Shown: piece by piece, positions 8,756 through 17,067 of the stretch
Numbering within the stretch: position 1 is the stretch's first letter
Layout of the letters: the number at the start of each line of letters is the position of its first letter
Program-made: the position numbers and the translations under genes
Assembly: GCF_009830105.1 (NCBI RefSeq)
Contig: NZ_WURB01000009.1
Span: 1 to 64,000 of the forward strand
Reading direction: 5' to 3'
DNA from: Microvirga makkahensis
GTDB lineage: Bacteria > Pseudomonadota > Alphaproteobacteria > Rhizobiales > Beijerinckiaceae
Length of the DNA: 64,000 nt
The notes under the pieces: model-generated
Database searches by the model: none
What the model saw: the letters and a program-made list of their open reading frames with translations, nothing else
What the model was told of the DNA's origin: nothing

Positions 8756-9250
8756 ATGAGCGCAACCGGTCTCGAAGTCTTCGATAGAACCCTTCACACC
8801 ACGAACACCTGGCTCAAGGAGATCATGGAGGCGCTCGGTTGCGACCGGCATGTCGCCTGGCATGTGCTGGGGTCCGTTCTGCGCGCTTTGCGCGATCGGG
8901 TTCCGCTGGAGCTTACCGCGCATCTCGGCGCTGAATTGCCGCTTCTCGTGCGCGGGCTTCTCTACGACCGGTGGCACCCTGCGACGGCACCGGAGCGGTA
9001 TCGCTCGCTCGATGAATTTCTCAAGCGCATCGAAGACGACCTGCGTTCGACCCGGCCCACCGCCCCCCAGGATGCGGCCCGCATCGTCTTCACCGTTCTG
9101 TCGCGGCACCTTCCGGAAGGACAGGTGGAAAAGGTACGACATGCGCTCCCGGAGGATATCCGGGCTCTCTGGCCCGTGCGGGCTTCCCGTCAAGAGAGAA
9201 CCCGGGTCGAGGTCGAGTTCGACGAGACCCGCCTTACCCGAGAGGCCTGA
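8756..9250 (+). CDS. DUF2267 domain protein
   Basis: The protein has 164 residues from an ATG with a clear AGGAGG seven bases upstream. It matches the DUF2267 family: helical, with LGSVLRALRDRVPLELTAHLGAELPLLVRGLLYDRW near residues 40-75 and AARIVFTVLSRHLPEGQVEKVRHALPEDIRALWP in the second half. The latter is a second copy of the same helical pattern, as in family members. There is no signal peptide, so it should be cytosolic. The biochemical role of the family is unknown. An exact EcfG promoter upstream suggests induction by general stress. Confidence 0.75.
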   Translation: MSATGLEVFDRTLHTTNTWLKEIMEALGCDRHVAWHVLGSVLRALRDRVPLELTAHLGAELPLLVRGLLYDRWHPATAPERYRSLDEFLKRIEDDLRSTRPTAPQDAARIVFTVLSRHLPEGQVEKVRHALPEDIRALWPVRASRQERTRVEVEFDETRLTREA

Positions 9251-9361
9251 ATTCGTCTCGTGCGGTTCGAGGACGGTGAGGTGAAACCTTGGGCCGGACA
9301 ACCGGCGAACGGTCCGACGAGCAAAGGGGGCCGTATGGCGCAGCCGGCGGCGATCCTCTCT

Positions 9362-9389
9362 CGCTCCACGGGGATTCCCTCATGGAGCG
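9362..9389. repeat. Inverted repeat after the DUF2267 gene
   Basis: CGCTCCA (9362-9368) and TGGAGCG (9383-9389) form a 7-bp stem, and an inner GGGGA/TTCCC could extend it. No T-run follows, so a classical terminator is not supported; it may stabilise the mRNA end. Confidence 0.4.
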
Positions 9390-9429
9390 CGTGCCCATGA
9401 TGTTCACTTCAGGGACGGGCTTCAGGAAT

Positions 9430-9455
9430 GGAACACGGATCCGGCGGCGAGCGTA
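9430..9455 (+). promoter_or_regulatory. EcfG-like promoter, one mismatch
   Basis: GGAAC (9430-9434), 17 bases, then CGTA (9452-9455) instead of CGTT. It points to the small gene starting at 9466. Transcription would begin only a few bases before that ATG, giving a nearly leaderless message. This is weaker than the site at 8576. Confidence 0.35.
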
Positions 9456-9465
9456 ATTCCGGGCC

Positions 9466-9780
9466 ATGAAGCCGGAGCAGCACGCCCTCGAGGAAAGCTT
9501 CTACAGAGAATGCGCCCGGCCGCTCGATGCGGTGCATGCCTACGAGCCATGGATCGGGCGTTGGCCCAATCGCTGCAACAACCGGCGCTCCGGCACTGGG
9601 CGCTTTCCCGGCTTAGGCACCATCCGATTCTATGCACCGGACCACATCCACATCTCCCTGCGCCAGCCCATAGCGCTGAACCGGATCTGCCGCTCCTGCG
9701 AGGAGGTTTGCGACCTTCTGCGACATCTGAGGCTGAAGGGCGGCAAGCACGAGAAAAGCCCAGCCGGACAGCCGGGCTGA
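9466..9780 (+). CDS. Hypothetical protein
   Basis: A 104-residue open frame with codon use similar to its neighbours; I do not recognise it. The middle (IRFYAPDHIHISLRQPIALNRICRSCEEV) looks folded, with a CxxC at about residues 78-81. The C-terminus is basic and low-complexity, and its last codons overlap the presumed terminator of the convergent MFS gene. No Shine-Dalgarno precedes the ATG, but an EcfG-like promoter ends 10 bases upstream. It could be a stress-induced small protein or a chance frame. Confidence 0.4.
   Translation: MKPEQHALEESFYRECARPLDAVHAYEPWIGRWPNRCNNRRSGTGRFPGLGTIRFYAPDHIHISLRQPIALNRICRSCEEVCDLLRHLRLKGGKHEKSPAGQPG
9752..9778 (-). terminator. Rho-independent terminator of the minus-strand MFS gene
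   Basis: On the minus strand, AGCCCGGCTG and GGCTGGGCT form a GC-rich stem with a small loop, followed by TTTTCTC. It lies 22 bases after the stop of the MFS gene at 9800. The stem has one mismatch. Confidence 0.55.
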
Positions 9781-9799
9781 GGCTCGGGAGGTTTCCTGG

Positions 9800-11395
9800 C
9801 TAATGCCCCCCGGCACCTGCGGGAGCCACGCGCGGTTTCTCGATGAGGGGCAAGGCGAGGATCAGGGAGAGGAACAGCACCGTCAGCAGCAGGAACACAT
9901 CCGCGAAGGACATGACCGTTGCCTCGCGGCGAACCATGTTGGACAGGGTCTTGATCGCCGCCACGTTCGCATCCGTGCCGAGGGACTGGAACCTCAAGGC
10001 CATGGCATTCAGCGCCTCGATCGCCGAGGGGCGGCCCCAGTTGACGCTCTCGCGCAGCCGCTGGAGGTGGAGATCCATGCGGCTGTTGAGAGCCGTATTG
10101 ATGAGCGCCAAGCCGACAGCACCGCCGAGGTTACGGGTGAGATTGTAGAGACCGGACGCATTCTTGATGCGTTCGGGCGGCAAGGTGCCGAGCGCGATGT
10201 TATTGATGGGCACCATGCAGATCATGAGCCCCGCGCCACGAAAGATCTGGGGAACGAACAGCTCCCAGAAATCCCAATCCTTGGTGAGGCCGCTCATCAT
10301 CCATGTGCCGTAGGCGAAGGCGGCAAAACCGATGCCCATCATGACGCGCGGATCCATCTTGCGCGACAGGATGCCCGCGACTGGGGCCATCAGGAACATG
10401 GTTGCGCCAGACACAAACATGGTCTCGCCGATCTGCAGGGCCGAATAATCCCGCACGCGCGCGAGATAGATCGGGTAGAGATAAGTCAGGCCATAAAGGC
10501 CGATGCCCATGACGAAGCTGAAGGACGAGCCCGCCAGGAAGTTGCGGTCGGCGAAAGCCCGCAAATCCACGATGGGCTGTTTGGCGTTGAACGCCCGGTA
10601 GAAGAAGCCCGCCGCTCCGATGACGCAGACGATGGCGAGGATCAGCACTGCCTTGTCCTGGAACCAATCGTGGTTCGGCCCCTCCTCGAGGACGTATTCG
10701 AGGCTTCCGAGGAACGCCGCCATGAAGCCGAGGCCGGCCCAGTCGAAACTCCTGAAGAGCTCGAAGTCGGGCTCGTCGAAATCGACCAGGAGATAGGTGG
10801 AGACCGTCACGAAGATCCCGGGCACGATGTTCACGAGGAACAGCCAGTGCCACGAGAAAAGATCCGTCAGATAGCCGCCGAGGGTCGGACCGATGGTGGG
10901 GGCAAGTGTCGCCACGAGACCGATGAGGGGCGAGATCACAGGTCGCTTCTGGGGCGGGAAGACGGTGAAGGCGGATGCGAACACGGTGGGAATCATGCCG
11001 CCGCCGATGAAGCCCTGCAACGCGCGGTAGACGATCATCTGATCGATGTTGGTGGCGGTCGCGCACAGGAAGCTCATGAACGTGAAGCCTCCCGCCGAGA
11101 TCACGAACATCCATCGTGTGGAGAGTACGCGCGAGAGGATGCCCGACAGCGGGATCATGATCACTTCCGCGATCAGGTAACTCGTCTGCACCCAGGAGAT
11201 TTCGTCTGATGAAGCCGAGAGGCCCGCCTGGATCTCGGCGAGGGAGGCCGAGACGATCTGGATGTCCAGAATCGCCATGAACATGCCGAAGACCATGCAA
11301 AAGAATGCAAAGGTCCTGCGCGGGCTCACCTGTTCAGGCTTCGTGTCCTGCGGCGCGGCCTTGTGCGTGCTCGTGATGGCGGCGGAAGCGGCCAT
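9800..11395 (-). CDS. MFS efflux transporter, DHA2 (EmrB/QacA) family
   Basis: The protein has 531 residues. Segment 1 carries the DHA2 motif with Asp44 (AILDIQIVSASL). Motif RALQGFIGGGMIP lies at 124-136, and the 14 hydrophobic segments expected for the subfamily can be traced. It starts 17 bases after the HlyD-type gene upstream, so the two form an adaptor-pump operon on the minus strand, divergent from a TetR gene. It is a proton-driven multidrug exporter by family; the substrate is unknown. It is clearly different in sequence from the pump at 5686. Confidence 0.9.
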   Translation of the reverse strand: MAASAAITSTHKAAPQDTKPEQVSPRRTFAFFCMVFGMFMAILDIQIVSASLAEIQAGLSASSDEISWVQTSYLIAEVIMIPLSGILSRVLSTRWMFVISAGGFTFMSFLCATATNIDQMIVYRALQGFIGGGMIPTVFASAFTVFPPQKRPVISPLIGLVATLAPTIGPTLGGYLTDLFSWHWLFLVNIVPGIFVTVSTYLLVDFDEPDFELFRSFDWAGLGFMAAFLGSLEYVLEEGPNHDWFQDKAVLILAIVCVIGAAGFFYRAFNAKQPIVDLRAFADRNFLAGSSFSFVMGIGLYGLTYLYPIYLARVRDYSALQIGETMFVSGATMFLMAPVAGILSRKMDPRVMMGIGFAAFAYGTWMMSGLTKDWDFWELFVPQIFRGAGLMICMVPINNIALGTLPPERIKNASGLYNLTRNLGGAVGLALINTALNSRMDLHLQRLRESVNWGRPSAIEALNAMALRFQSLGTDANVAAIKTLSNMVRREATVMSFADVFLLLTVLFLSLILALPLIEKPRVAPAGAGGH

Positions 11396-11412
11396 GTCGG
11401 CTTTCCCTGTTC

Positions 11413-12624
11413 CTAATGTTTGGCGCTGGCCGTCTTCTGCGGCTCGGCCGAGGTACGGGTATCCACATCGACGACGACCGAGAGGCCGGGACGCAGCAGG
11501 CCCTGCTGGGCGACCTCGGGGCTTACGGCCACACGCACGGGCACGCGCTGCACGATCTTGGTGAAGTTGCCGGTTGCGTTCTCCGGCGGCAGCAGACTGA
11601 ACACGGCGCCGGAGGCAGGCGAGACGCTCTCCACCGTGCCGACAATATCCGCATCGGGGAAGGCATCGACCTCGATCTTCACTTTCTGGCCAACCTTGAG
11701 AGAGGCGATCTGCGTTTCCTTGAAGTTGGCGTCCACATGCACGCTGGTCAGCGGCACCAGAGCGGCCAGACGGGTGCCCGGCTGCACGAAGGTGCCGACC
11801 TCGACGGCCTTGTTGCCGATCACACCATCGACAGGAGCGCGGATTTCCGCGAAGGAGAGATCGCGCTCCGCCTTTGCGACGGCGGTCTGCAACTCGGCGG
11901 CGACGCGCCGGGCCTCGTTCTGCTGAGCAGCGAGAACCTCGACGTTAGCCTTGGCCGCGGCAAGCGCCGCCTGTGCGCTCTTGACGTTCGCCTCGGCTCT
12001 ATCGCGGGTAGCCTTCGCGTTCTCCAGGGAGGCGCGGCTGGTGTAATCGGAGCGGGCGAGTTGCTGCTGGCGCGCATAATCGCTTCGGGCCCGCTCGAAC
12101 TCAGCCTCAGCCGCCGCGATCTGCGCCTCGGACTGGGTTACGGAAGCGCGGCCGGCCTCGATCTGCCGTCCGATACGCTCGATGGCGCTTTCCTGGGTCG
12201 CGAGCTTGTCCTTGGCGGATTGCAGGGCGAAGCGGTAATCGCCGTCGTCGATCTTGGCGATCAGGTCGCCGGTCTTGACGCTCTGGTTGTTCGCAACTGC
12301 CACGGACGACACGTAGCCAGAGATCTTGGCCGAGAGAATCGTGATGTCGGCCTGCACATAGGCATCATCCGTGGAGACCATGAACCGGCCCTGCGTCCAC
12401 CAATGGAAGCCCTCGTAACCGCCGAATGCGAGAGCACTCAGCAGGACCGCCGCGGCAATAAGCTTCTTTCGCGACTTCGTTCTTCCGCGCGCTGCTGCAT
12501 CCAGGGCGGGGGCTCCCCGCTCCGTCGCCGGAGCCCAGGCGGGCTGCCGATCCGCGAGAGGCTCGGAAGCGCTCTTCTCGGAAGCGCCCTTGCCGCTCTG
12601 CTCGAACTCATCCCGATAAGCCAT
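11413..12624 (-). CDS. HlyD/EmrA family membrane fusion protein
   Basis: The protein has 403 residues. A polar cytoplasmic tail of about 52 residues precedes the membrane anchor (LIAAAVLLSALAFGG). The split lipoyl domain starts at DDAYVQADITILSAKISGYV, followed by a long Ala/Gln-rich coiled coil (about 110-235), then DANFKETQIASLKVGQKVKIEVDAF and a beta-barrel. It is the periplasmic adaptor of the following MFS pump. The promoter region contains a TetR-type operator at 12721. Confidence 0.9.
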   Translation of the reverse strand: MAYRDEFEQSGKGASEKSASEPLADRQPAWAPATERGAPALDAAARGRTKSRKKLIAAAVLLSALAFGGYEGFHWWTQGRFMVSTDDAYVQADITILSAKISGYVSSVAVANNQSVKTGDLIAKIDDGDYRFALQSAKDKLATQESAIERIGRQIEAGRASVTQSEAQIAAAEAEFERARSDYARQQQLARSDYTSRASLENAKATRDRAEANVKSAQAALAAAKANVEVLAAQQNEARRVAAELQTAVAKAERDLSFAEIRAPVDGVIGNKAVEVGTFVQPGTRLAALVPLTSVHVDANFKETQIASLKVGQKVKIEVDAFPDADIVGTVESVSPASGAVFSLLPPENATGNFTKIVQRVPVRVAVSPEVAQQGLLRPGLSVVVDVDTRTSAEPQKTASAKH

Positions 12625-12720
12625 CGAACCCTCTTTTCGGCAACCGGAACCGCGCAGATCGAAAGATTAGACTCGTTCTTGCGGCATTGAACTATAGTGG
12701 CTAAGTGAATGACATATGAT

Positions 12721-12741
12721 TTGACCGAACCGTTCGGTCAA
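12721..12741. promoter_or_regulatory. TetR-type operator in divergent promoter
   Basis: A perfect inverted repeat has 9-bp arms, TTGACCGAA and TTCGGTCAA, around a 3-bp centre. It lies between the TetR gene (start 12766) and the HlyD-MFS operon (start 12624). The ACCGAAC/GTTCGGT core is the usual form for AcrR/NalC-like TetR repressors. It overlaps TTGACC sequences on both strands that could serve as -35 boxes, which fits simultaneous repression of both units. Confidence 0.75.
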
Positions 12742-12765
12742 TAGCTCGGAGGTGACAAACCGCAC

Positions 12766-13443
12766 ATGAGCGACCTGAAGGATATCGCTCCCACCGAAGC
12801 AGCCGTTCCCAACCATTCCCCTTCAACGGAGGAAGGGCCGGAGAATGCCAAGCGCCGCCAGATACTCGAGGGGGCACGCCGGGTCTTCCTGGCGAGCGGA
12901 TTCGACGGCGCCAGCATGGGCGAGATCGCGAAGGCCGCAGGCGTATCCAAAGGGACACTCTATGTGTATTTCGACAGCAAGGAGCGCCTGTTCTCGGCCC
13001 TGACACTGGAAGAAAAGCAGGGCTTGGCCGAGGTTCTCTTCAAGCTGGATGTCGACGATCCGGATGTGCGCTCCGTGCTGACCGAGCTCGGCCACAGCTA
13101 TCTGAGCCGCATGGGCAGGCCCGAGCACATTTCATCGATCCGCATGGTGATCGGCGCGGCGGAGAAGTTTCCCGCTCTGGGTCAAGCCTTCTACGAAGCC
13201 GGGCCATGCCAGGGCGCGGCCCGCCTTGCCGCCTATTTCGACCGGCAGGTCGAGGCCGGGCGTCTGTCCATCGAGGATACCGGCGTGGCCGCCCAGCATT
13301 TTATGGATCTGTGCGTCTCCGGCCTGATGCGCCGCCAGCTTTTCGCCGTCGGGGGGCCGCCGACGCAGGACGAGATCAGGGCGAATGTAAGAAACGCCGT
13401 GCGCGTGTTCTTTGCGGCCTACGGACCTCACAGCCAGGACTAG
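12766..13443 (+). CDS. TetR/AcrR family transcriptional regulator
   Basis: The protein has 225 residues. About 28 polar residues precede the TetR DNA-binding domain (RRQILEGARRVFLASGFDG, then MGEIAKAAGVSKGTLYVYF, about residues 30-76). The C-terminal ligand domain is of the AefR-like type (FMDLCVSGLMRRQLFAVG). It is divergent from the HlyD-MFS efflux operon with a perfect palindrome between them, so it is very likely the local repressor of the pump and of itself. Confidence 0.9.
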   Translation: MSDLKDIAPTEAAVPNHSPSTEEGPENAKRRQILEGARRVFLASGFDGASMGEIAKAAGVSKGTLYVYFDSKERLFSALTLEEKQGLAEVLFKLDVDDPDVRSVLTELGHSYLSRMGRPEHISSIRMVIGAAEKFPALGQAFYEAGPCQGAARLAAYFDRQVEAGRLSIEDTGVAAQHFMDLCVSGLMRRQLFAVGGPPTQDEIRANVRNAVRVFFAAYGPHSQD

Positions 13444-13829
13444 GCTCGATGCACGCGATCCTCGATGTTCGCGATCTCGATTCGCTCACAGGCAATCCGA
13501 TCGTTGTTGTACATCGAGCTTCTTAGCTCGAAATCGACCCCTCTATCTGGAACTCAGCCTTGTTGCCCGATAGTGCAATATCAACAGCGCTCCATATTCG
13601 CCGTTGGTCGCTACCTGCGACGATGGAACGTCATCTATCGACAATTGCGACAATCCCCTGAAGCGATGACGGCATCGTCTTGTTTTTCTTCCCCGATGTA
13701 AATGTCTTCCACCAGCATCGATAGATCCTGACCCGTCACATTCAAGGATGCGACTGAGGCATCATGGAAGCCGTGGCCAAGAAACGGAGATACTCGATCG
13801 CAGCCTTGTTGTCCGCGAAGGGAATACTG
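13444..13829. other. Intergenic stretch without a supported gene
   Basis: These 386 bases lie between the TetR gene and the end of the Crp-like gene. Short frames exist but have no Shine-Dalgarno, family signature or typical codon use. The only clear structure is a perfect 7-bp inverted repeat, TCGAGCT-TCTT-AGCTCGA, at 13514-13531, which is not followed by a T-run. Base composition is lower in GC than in flanking genes. Confidence 0.6.
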
Positions 13830-14516
13830 TCAGTGATCCGCCCTCATGGCCTCGGCGACGCGGGCCTTGAGAACCTCGGGCTGGCGCAGGATCAGGGCGC
13901 CGCGCGTGCGCTCGATCAGGCCCTCCTGGGTCAGCATCGAGAATTCCCGGGTGATCTGCTCGCGGCGGCAACCAATGCGGGCGGCCACGATGTGGTGGAA
14001 AGGCGGAGGCGTGATGACCCGCTCGCCCGCCCTGTCGCTGCGGGGCACAGACAAGCGCAACAGCTCGGAATAGAGCCGGTGCCTCAGGTCGAGCACCGTC
14101 TGTTCCATGAACTTGGCGTTCAGCTCGCGCAGGCGGGACGCCATGAGGCAGAAGAGACGCTCGGCCACGGGCCAGTTGGCGAAGAGCAGCTCCTTGAACA
14201 CCGCCGCGGGCATCACGCAGGCCTCGCCCCTCGTCAGCGCCGTCACGTTCGCGGAGCGCTTGATGCCGTCGAGAGCCGCCAGCTCGCCGAATACTTCCCC
14301 CGGCTTCATTTCGTTGAGGATGACCTCCTTGCCCGAGGCGGTTCGCATGAGGACGCGCACCTCACCCGACAGCAGGAAATAGACGTCGGTGGAGAGCTCG
14401 TCGAAATCGACGAGCACCTCCTCCGGATCGAAGCGACGCCAGTTCGACCGCGCCTCGAAGGGAGCAAGGTCCAGATCCAGCCCCTTGAACAACTGAACAT
14501 TGGCAAGCCGCGTCAT
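13830..14516 (-). CDS. Crp/Fnr family transcriptional regulator
   Basis: The protein has 228 residues. The cyclic-nucleotide-binding beta-roll covers about 12-120 (DVYFLLSGEVRVLMRTASGKEVILNEM, then GEVFGELAALDG, the phosphate-binding cassette region). The C-terminal HTH_Crp is at about 165-215 (AARIGCRREQITREFSMLTQEGLIERTRGAL). There is no N-terminal cysteine cluster, so an Fnr-type iron-sulfur sensor is not supported. It is transcribed divergently from the ABC-F gene at 14735. The effector and targets are unknown. Confidence 0.88.
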   Translation of the reverse strand: MTRLANVQLFKGLDLDLAPFEARSNWRRFDPEEVLVDFDELSTDVYFLLSGEVRVLMRTASGKEVILNEMKPGEVFGELAALDGIKRSANVTALTRGEACVMPAAVFKELLFANWPVAERLFCLMASRLRELNAKFMEQTVLDLRHRLYSELLRLSVPRSDRAGERVITPPPFHHIVAARIGCRREQITREFSMLTQEGLIERTRGALILRQPEVLKARVAEAMRADH

Positions 14517-14734
14517 GTCATTCTCTCCGACCGCGAACCTTGGCTATAACTATATCACATTTCCGGACTGTCCAGGTTTCGCCAAAATTCAATCTAGCAG
14601 GCTTTGATGATCCGGTCATTCGCAAGCTCCGCCCTGGTGGAACTCTTGCTGATGTTCGCCGCGATCCCGTTAGAGAGCGCATCCGCCTGCGCGGCCACCT
14701 TGCCAGCGCCGTCGTCACAGGTCAAAAGGGCGGC

Positions 14735-16612
14735 ATGCTCCACGTCAACGACCTGACCTACCGCATCGGCGACCGGCTGATCCTCGACCACGCCTCCTTC
14801 AACCTGCCGACGGGCAGCAAGGTAGGCCTCGTCGGGCGAAACGGCGCGGGCAAGACCACCCTGTTCAAAATTATCCAAGGGGAGCTCGCCACCGAGAGCG
14901 GCGCCATCACCCTGCCCCGCGGCATGCGCATCGGCGCGGTGGCCCAGGAGGCACCGGGCGGTCCGGAGCGCCTGATCGACGTGGTGCTGGCCGCCGACAA
15001 GGAGCGCACGGCCCTTCTCGCCGAGGCCCAGACGGCGGAGGGCATCCGCCGCGCGGAGATCGAGACGCGGCTCACCGACATCGGCGCGCATTCCGCACCG
15101 TCCCGCGCCGCAGCGATCCTGCACGGTCTCGGCTTCGATGCGGAAGCACAAGAGAGGCCCTGCTCGGACTTCTCCGGCGGCTGGCGAATGCGCGTGGCGC
15201 TCGCCGCCGTCCTGTTCACCGAACCCGACCTCCTGCTCCTCGATGAGCCGACCAACTATCTCGACCTCGAAGGCACGCTCTGGCTCTACGATTATCTGGC
15301 GCGCTACCCGCACACCGTCCTCGTGATCAGCCACGACCGGGAGCTGCTCGACACCTGCGTCAACCACATCCTGCATCTCGATCGCGGCAAGCTCACGATC
15401 TATCGCGGCGGCTACACGTCGTTTGCCAGGCAATATGCGGAAAAGCGCGAGCTAACGGCCAAGATGGCGGCGAAGCAGGAGGCGGAGCGCAAGCACCTCC
15501 AGGCTTTCGTGGATCGCTTCAAGGCCAAGGCCTCGAAGGCGCGTCAGGCGCAGTCGCGTGTGAAGCGTCTCGCCAAGCTCGAGCCCATCGCGACAGTCAT
15601 CGAGGACGACGTGCTGCCCTTCAACCTGCCAGGGCCGGAACGTCCGGCAGCGCCCCCGCTGATCACGGTCGAGGGCGGTGCGGTCGGCTATGGCGAGCGG
15701 ATCGTGCTCGACCGGCTCAATCTCACGATCTCGCCGGACGACCGGATTGCACTATTGGGCTCCAACGGCAACGGCAAGTCCACCTTCTGCAAGCTCATTG
15801 GCGGTCGCCTCGAACCCATGAAGGGCGAGATGCGCACGGTCAGCCGCATGGATGTGGCCTATTTCGCGCAGCACCAGCTCGACGAGCTGAAGCCCGAGGC
15901 GACTGCCTACGACCACGTGGCCGCGCGCATGCCGGACCAGCCGGTCGCCCGAATCCGTGCCCGCACGGCGCAGATCGGCTTTCCGGGTGCGAAGGCGGAT
16001 ACGCCCGTTTCCGCCCTCTCCGGCGGCGAGAAGGCACGTCTGCTCATGGGCCTTGCCGCCTTCAACGGCCCCCACCTGCTCATCCTCGACGAGCCGACGA
16101 ACCACCTCGACATCGACAGCCGCACGGCGTTGATGGAGGCCATCAACGACTATACCGGCGCAGTGATCCTGGTGAGCCACGACCGTTTTCTCATCGAGGC
16201 CTGCGCCGAACGCCTCTGGATCGTCGGCAACGGCACCGTGAGGCCCTTCGACGGCGACATGGACGATTACCGCCAGCTCGTGCTGGCGGGCGAGCTCGAC
16301 CCCCAGAAGCAAGGCGACAAGCTGCAGGCGCCGACCGCGTCGAAAGCCGATGAACGCCGCGCTGCCGCCGAGAAGCGCGCGGCCCTTGCGCCCCTGCGCA
16401 AGAAGCTGGAAACCATCGAGGCGCGCATGGCGAAGCTCACGGAGGTCATCGGCAAGGTGGATGCGGCGCTTGCCGACGGCACGGCCTTCCTGAAGGATGC
16501 CGCGAAGGCTACCGAGCTGTCGAGAATGCGAGCCGAAGCCGCGGAGACGCTCGCCTCCCTGGAAGAAGAATGGCTCACGGTCAGCGGGGAGATCGAAGAG
16601 GCCTCCGCCTGA
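14735..16612 (+). CDS. ABC-F family ATPase
   Basis: The protein has 625 residues from the ATG at 14735. The open frame continues 65 codons upstream through promoter-like DNA, which I exclude because the ABC domain begins right after this ATG. Two ABC domains are present: Walker A GRNGAGKT (34-41) with signature FSGGW and LLLDEPTNYLDL, and a second Walker A GSNGNGKST (about 340) with LSGGEKAR and LILDEPTNHLDI. A charged linker and a C-terminal coiled coil (about 535-620) follow. There are no membrane segments. ABC-F proteins act on the ribosome (EttA/Uup/YheS classes); it resembles the YheS-like group. Confidence 0.9.
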   Translation: MLHVNDLTYRIGDRLILDHASFNLPTGSKVGLVGRNGAGKTTLFKIIQGELATESGAITLPRGMRIGAVAQEAPGGPERLIDVVLAADKERTALLAEAQTAEGIRRAEIETRLTDIGAHSAPSRAAAILHGLGFDAEAQERPCSDFSGGWRMRVALAAVLFTEPDLLLLDEPTNYLDLEGTLWLYDYLARYPHTVLVISHDRELLDTCVNHILHLDRGKLTIYRGGYTSFARQYAEKRELTAKMAAKQEAERKHLQAFVDRFKAKASKARQAQSRVKRLAKLEPIATVIEDDVLPFNLPGPERPAAPPLITVEGGAVGYGERIVLDRLNLTISPDDRIALLGSNGNGKSTFCKLIGGRLEPMKGEMRTVSRMDVAYFAQHQLDELKPEATAYDHVAARMPDQPVARIRARTAQIGFPGAKADTPVSALSGGEKARLLMGLAAFNGPHLLILDEPTNHLDIDSRTALMEAINDYTGAVILVSHDRFLIEACAERLWIVGNGTVRPFDGDMDDYRQLVLAGELDPQKQGDKLQAPTASKADERRAAAEKRAALAPLRKKLETIEARMAKLTEVIGKVDAALADGTAFLKDAAKATELSRMRAEAAETLASLEEEWLTVSGEIEEASA

Positions 16613-16630
16613 CGGTTTCCGAGCATTGTG

Positions 16631-16681
16631 GCCGCGCTTGATGGAATCGGAATCATCGGCACGAGGCCGGTGACGGCGTGG
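16631..16681 (-). repeat. Dispersed palindromic intergenic repeat, copy A
   Basis: Read on the minus strand, this copy has GTCACCGGCCTCGTGCC, then GATTCCGATTCCATCAAGCGCGGCC. It aligns with copies at 18709-18759 (plus), 55058-55112 (minus) and 56616-56671 (plus). Its ACCGG/CCGGT core can fold. It sits between the convergent ends of the ABC-F and lipoprotein genes. Confidence 0.6.
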
Positions 16682-16686
16682 TGCCC

Positions 16687-17064
16687 TTACGGCTTCGCGA
16701 TCCGCTCGAGCCGGTTGTCTACGAAGAAGTAGAGCTCGCGCCCTCCGGGCTCCGCATAGAGCACCTGCACCTCGCGCTGCCCCTTGCCACTTTCGCCGAC
16801 GAGCACGTCCGTGGCGGGCTTGCCCTTGAGACGCACGAGTTCGCATTCACTGATGCCGGGCTCGATGATGGTGGCGGTGCCAGTGAAAGGACCGGTGCAG
16901 CGCCCATCAGGACCGAGCAGGGGGCCGTCGAAGGTGGGGCCGGAGGGAGCGGCGGCCATCGGCGCCGCAGGTGCAGCCAGAGGCGGCAGGGCGGAGCCTG
17001 TGCCGGTGCAGGCCGCCAATCCGATTGCGGCCAGAGTCACGCACGACAAAACCTTCAGGCGCAT
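16687..17064 (-). CDS. Small lipoprotein, unknown function
   Basis: The protein has 125 residues. A type II signal peptide ends with the lipobox LAAC (Cys19), followed by an Ala/Pro-rich linker. A compact C-terminal part then contains VLVGESGKGQREVQVLYAEPGGRELYFFVDNRLERI, a SmpA/OmlA-like strand pattern, although I cannot assign a family. Its ATG lies 3 bases after the stop of the S10 peptidase gene, so the two are co-transcribed. Confidence 0.75.
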   Translation of the reverse strand: MRLKVLSCVTLAAIGLAACTGTGSALPPLAAPAAPMAAAPSGPTFDGPLLGPDGRCTGPFTGTATIIEPGISECELVRLKGKPATDVLVGESGKGQREVQVLYAEPGGRELYFFVDNRLERIAKP

Positions 17065-17067
17065 CGA

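Noticed and set aside
14540..14734. 65-codon extension of the ABC-F frame
   Set aside because: It starts with TTG, has no family sequence, and overlaps the divergent promoter region of the Crp-like gene; the ATPase domain begins at the ATG at 14735.
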